DNA from: Conidiobolus incongruus B7586
Lineage: Eukaryota > Entomophthoromycota > Entomophthoromycetes > Entomophthorales > Conidiobolaceae
NCBI GenBank assembly: GCA_000697335.1
Contig: JNEM01009219.1
Location: 1 to 11,176, forward strand
Direction of reading: 5' to 3'
DNA: 11,176 bases
Shown here in pieces: positions 10,251 to 11,176 of the stretch; position 1 is the stretch's first letter; every line of letters starts with the position of its first letter. Made by a program: the position numbers and the translations under genes. The notes beneath the pieces are model-generated. The model saw only the letters and a list, made by a program, of their open reading frames with translations, made no database searches and was not told where the DNA came from.

Positions 10251-10287
10251 CTCGTCACAACTCAATACGTTTTGTGAGTGTTACGAG
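10251..10287 (+). repeat. Two-tier hairpin in the middle of the GC island
   Basis: The outer helix pairs CTCGT (10,251-10,255) with ACGAG (10,283-10,287). The inner helix pairs CACAA (10,256-10,260) with TTGTG (10,272-10,276). A 6-nt bulge (AGTGTT) lies on the 3' side only. Alternative pairing using GTGAG with the upstream CTCAC is also possible, so the fold is uncertain. Confidence 0.45.
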
Positions 10288-10456
10288 AAAAACTTAGAGA
10301 CTGGATACTTTTGAGAATGAAGATGGAAAGATAGGTTTATTGATTGGCTTGTGATGATCTTATAATAGGTTCAATTGTTGAGTTTGGGTGGCTATGAATA
10401 ACTTCAGGTGGAAAGCACTAAGTTAGACTAGTTCATAAAATGAAGTACTTCCAATG

Positions 10457-10483
10457 TGACTTCTTGCATTAGTGCAATAGTCA
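10457..10483 (+). repeat. Strong hairpin near the 3' end of the GC island
   Basis: TGACT pairs with AGTCA and, inside it, TTGCA pairs with TGCAA around a TTAG tetraloop. A small asymmetric internal loop (TC against T) separates the two helices. This makes ten base pairs in 27 nt and is the best local hairpin seen in the island. Confidence 0.6.
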
Positions 10484-10520
10484 GAGTTTCTTGAGTGATG
10501 GACAAGATTATTCTTCATCA

Positions 10521-11176
10521 GTAATATATCTGAAATTTTTACCCTGATTGAATTATTTATTACTTTAATTAATTCATTTACAAATATTACCTATATCTCA
10601 CTCTGTTTTAAATAATATATAAAATAATGAATTAGAAAATTAGTATTTTATTACTTATATAATGATTTATTAAAAAAATTGTAACCTTAATAATTTTATC
10701 ATATAAAAATTATTTATGTCATTATTGGCAAAAATAAGTTATAGAATTAAAATTACTTATATTTTTATAATTTAATCAATTTTTAATTATATTAATTTAA
10801 AATAGATTATATAATTAAATATATTATTTGATTATCATATATTATATTTAACTATATTTAATTAATTATTGCTTAAGATATTAACTTTTATTATTTAATT
10901 AAAATATGTAATAAATTTATAAATTAAAAGAATATATAAAAAAACTTAATTATATTTTTTATATTAATATAATATTATATTATATTATTATTTTGAACTA
11001 TTATTATTATTATTGATATTGATATATTTAAATATTTTTTAAAATAACCTATTTATATATTATTTAAACTATTAATCAAAATAATCTAACTTATAAATTA
11101 TTGTAATTATTAATATAAATTAATTTATTTTAATTTAAGTAATTAAATATATTAGTAAATTTATATATAAACTTAA
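10521..11176. other. AT-rich right flank without a gene
   Basis: The sequence drops back to about 5-10% G+C directly after the GC island; the line at 10,741 has three G/C in 60. A TTTTT run at 10,536-10,540 could serve as a Pol III stop for a plus-strand RNA ending just before it, but such runs are common here. Nothing else was seen. Confidence 0.75.
11000..11026. repeat. Short ATT microsatellite followed by two GATATT units
   Basis: About five ATT units run directly into GATATTGATAT. This is ordinary low-complexity sequence in the AT-rich right flank. Confidence 0.6.

Larger units (their letters stand above)
10078..10520 (+). ncRNA. Sharply bounded GC-elevated non-coding island: candidate structured RNA or mobile-element remnant
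   Basis: Over 10,081-10,500 I count 158 G+C of 420 (38%), against about 5-10% in sampled flanking lines. No reading frame of 60 codons exists on either strand. On the plus strand G outnumbers C 103 to 55, as in many structured RNAs, suggesting a plus-strand transcript. Local hairpins occur at 10,140-10,161, 10,185-10,202, 10,251-10,287 and 10,457-10,483. GGAAGTA (10,103-10,109) can pair at long range with TACTTCC (10,446-10,452). GC islands in AT-rich genomes are a known signature of RNA genes. Alternatively the span begins TG and ends CA (443 bp) and carries an AATAAA at 10,231, as a solo LTR might, but the 5-base flanks (GTATA and GTAAT) agree only in part. No tRNA, snRNA, SRP, RNase P or rRNA hallmark was recognised. 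Confidence 0.35.

Noticed and set aside
10078-10520. RNase P RNA, because of GGGAGGAAGTAGTC near the 5' end resembling conserved region I
   Set aside because: No partner resembling conserved region V that would form the P4 helix was found near the 3' end, and the 5' and 3' ends do not pair as P1.
10495-10524. CTGATGA on the minus strand at the edge of the GC island, as a hammerhead ribozyme core
   Set aside because: A short stem could follow, but the required GAAA element and the flanking helices are missing.

Overview
This window comes from an extremely AT-rich eukaryotic genome, almost certainly a fungus. It holds one clear gene, an intact two-exon minus-strand gene for the large (about 115 kDa class) NAD-dependent glutamate dehydrogenase. 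The protein follows the fungal GDH2 family from end to end, including the WFYGNLGIDD segment that is restored exactly by splicing. The compositional contrast is extreme: a sample line of the coding region is about 45% G+C, while the flanks run at roughly 5-15%. Codon choice is strongly biased (AAG, TTG, CAA, GAA, AAC, TAC, TTC, ATC preferred). Together these traits suggest an early-diverging AT-rich fungus, for example an anaerobic gut fungus (Neocallimastigomycota) or an entomophthoralean relative. The lineage is inference only.

Layout: 1 to about 3,350 is an AT desert with no supportable gene, only microsatellites and a few small hairpins. The gene occupies 3,429-6,668 on the minus strand (stop to ATG), with a canonical AATAAA just past the stop. 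It has a single 201-nt GT-AG intron near the 5' end. Upstream lie a TATA-like box, a dyad containing a CCAAT box, and a cluster of C-rich motifs. These sit in a tract (about 6,780-7,270) with clearly more G+C than the distal flanks. An 88-codon plus-strand open stretch (6,777-7,043) overlaps this promoter and is unexplained.

From about 7,270 to 10,077 the sequence is again an AT desert, with one small tRNA-A-box-like patch near 8,130-8,165.

At 10,078-10,520 there is a sharply bounded island. Over 10,081-10,500 I count 158 G+C of 420 (about 38%), with G nearly twice C on the plus strand (103 against 55). It has no long reading frame and several good hairpins. This is the most interesting unexplained object in the window: it may be a structured non-coding RNA gene or the remnant of a mobile element such as a solo LTR. 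From 10,521 to the end is AT desert.

No gene cluster or multi-gene system is visible: a single housekeeping catabolic gene stands alone between long AT-rich spacers.
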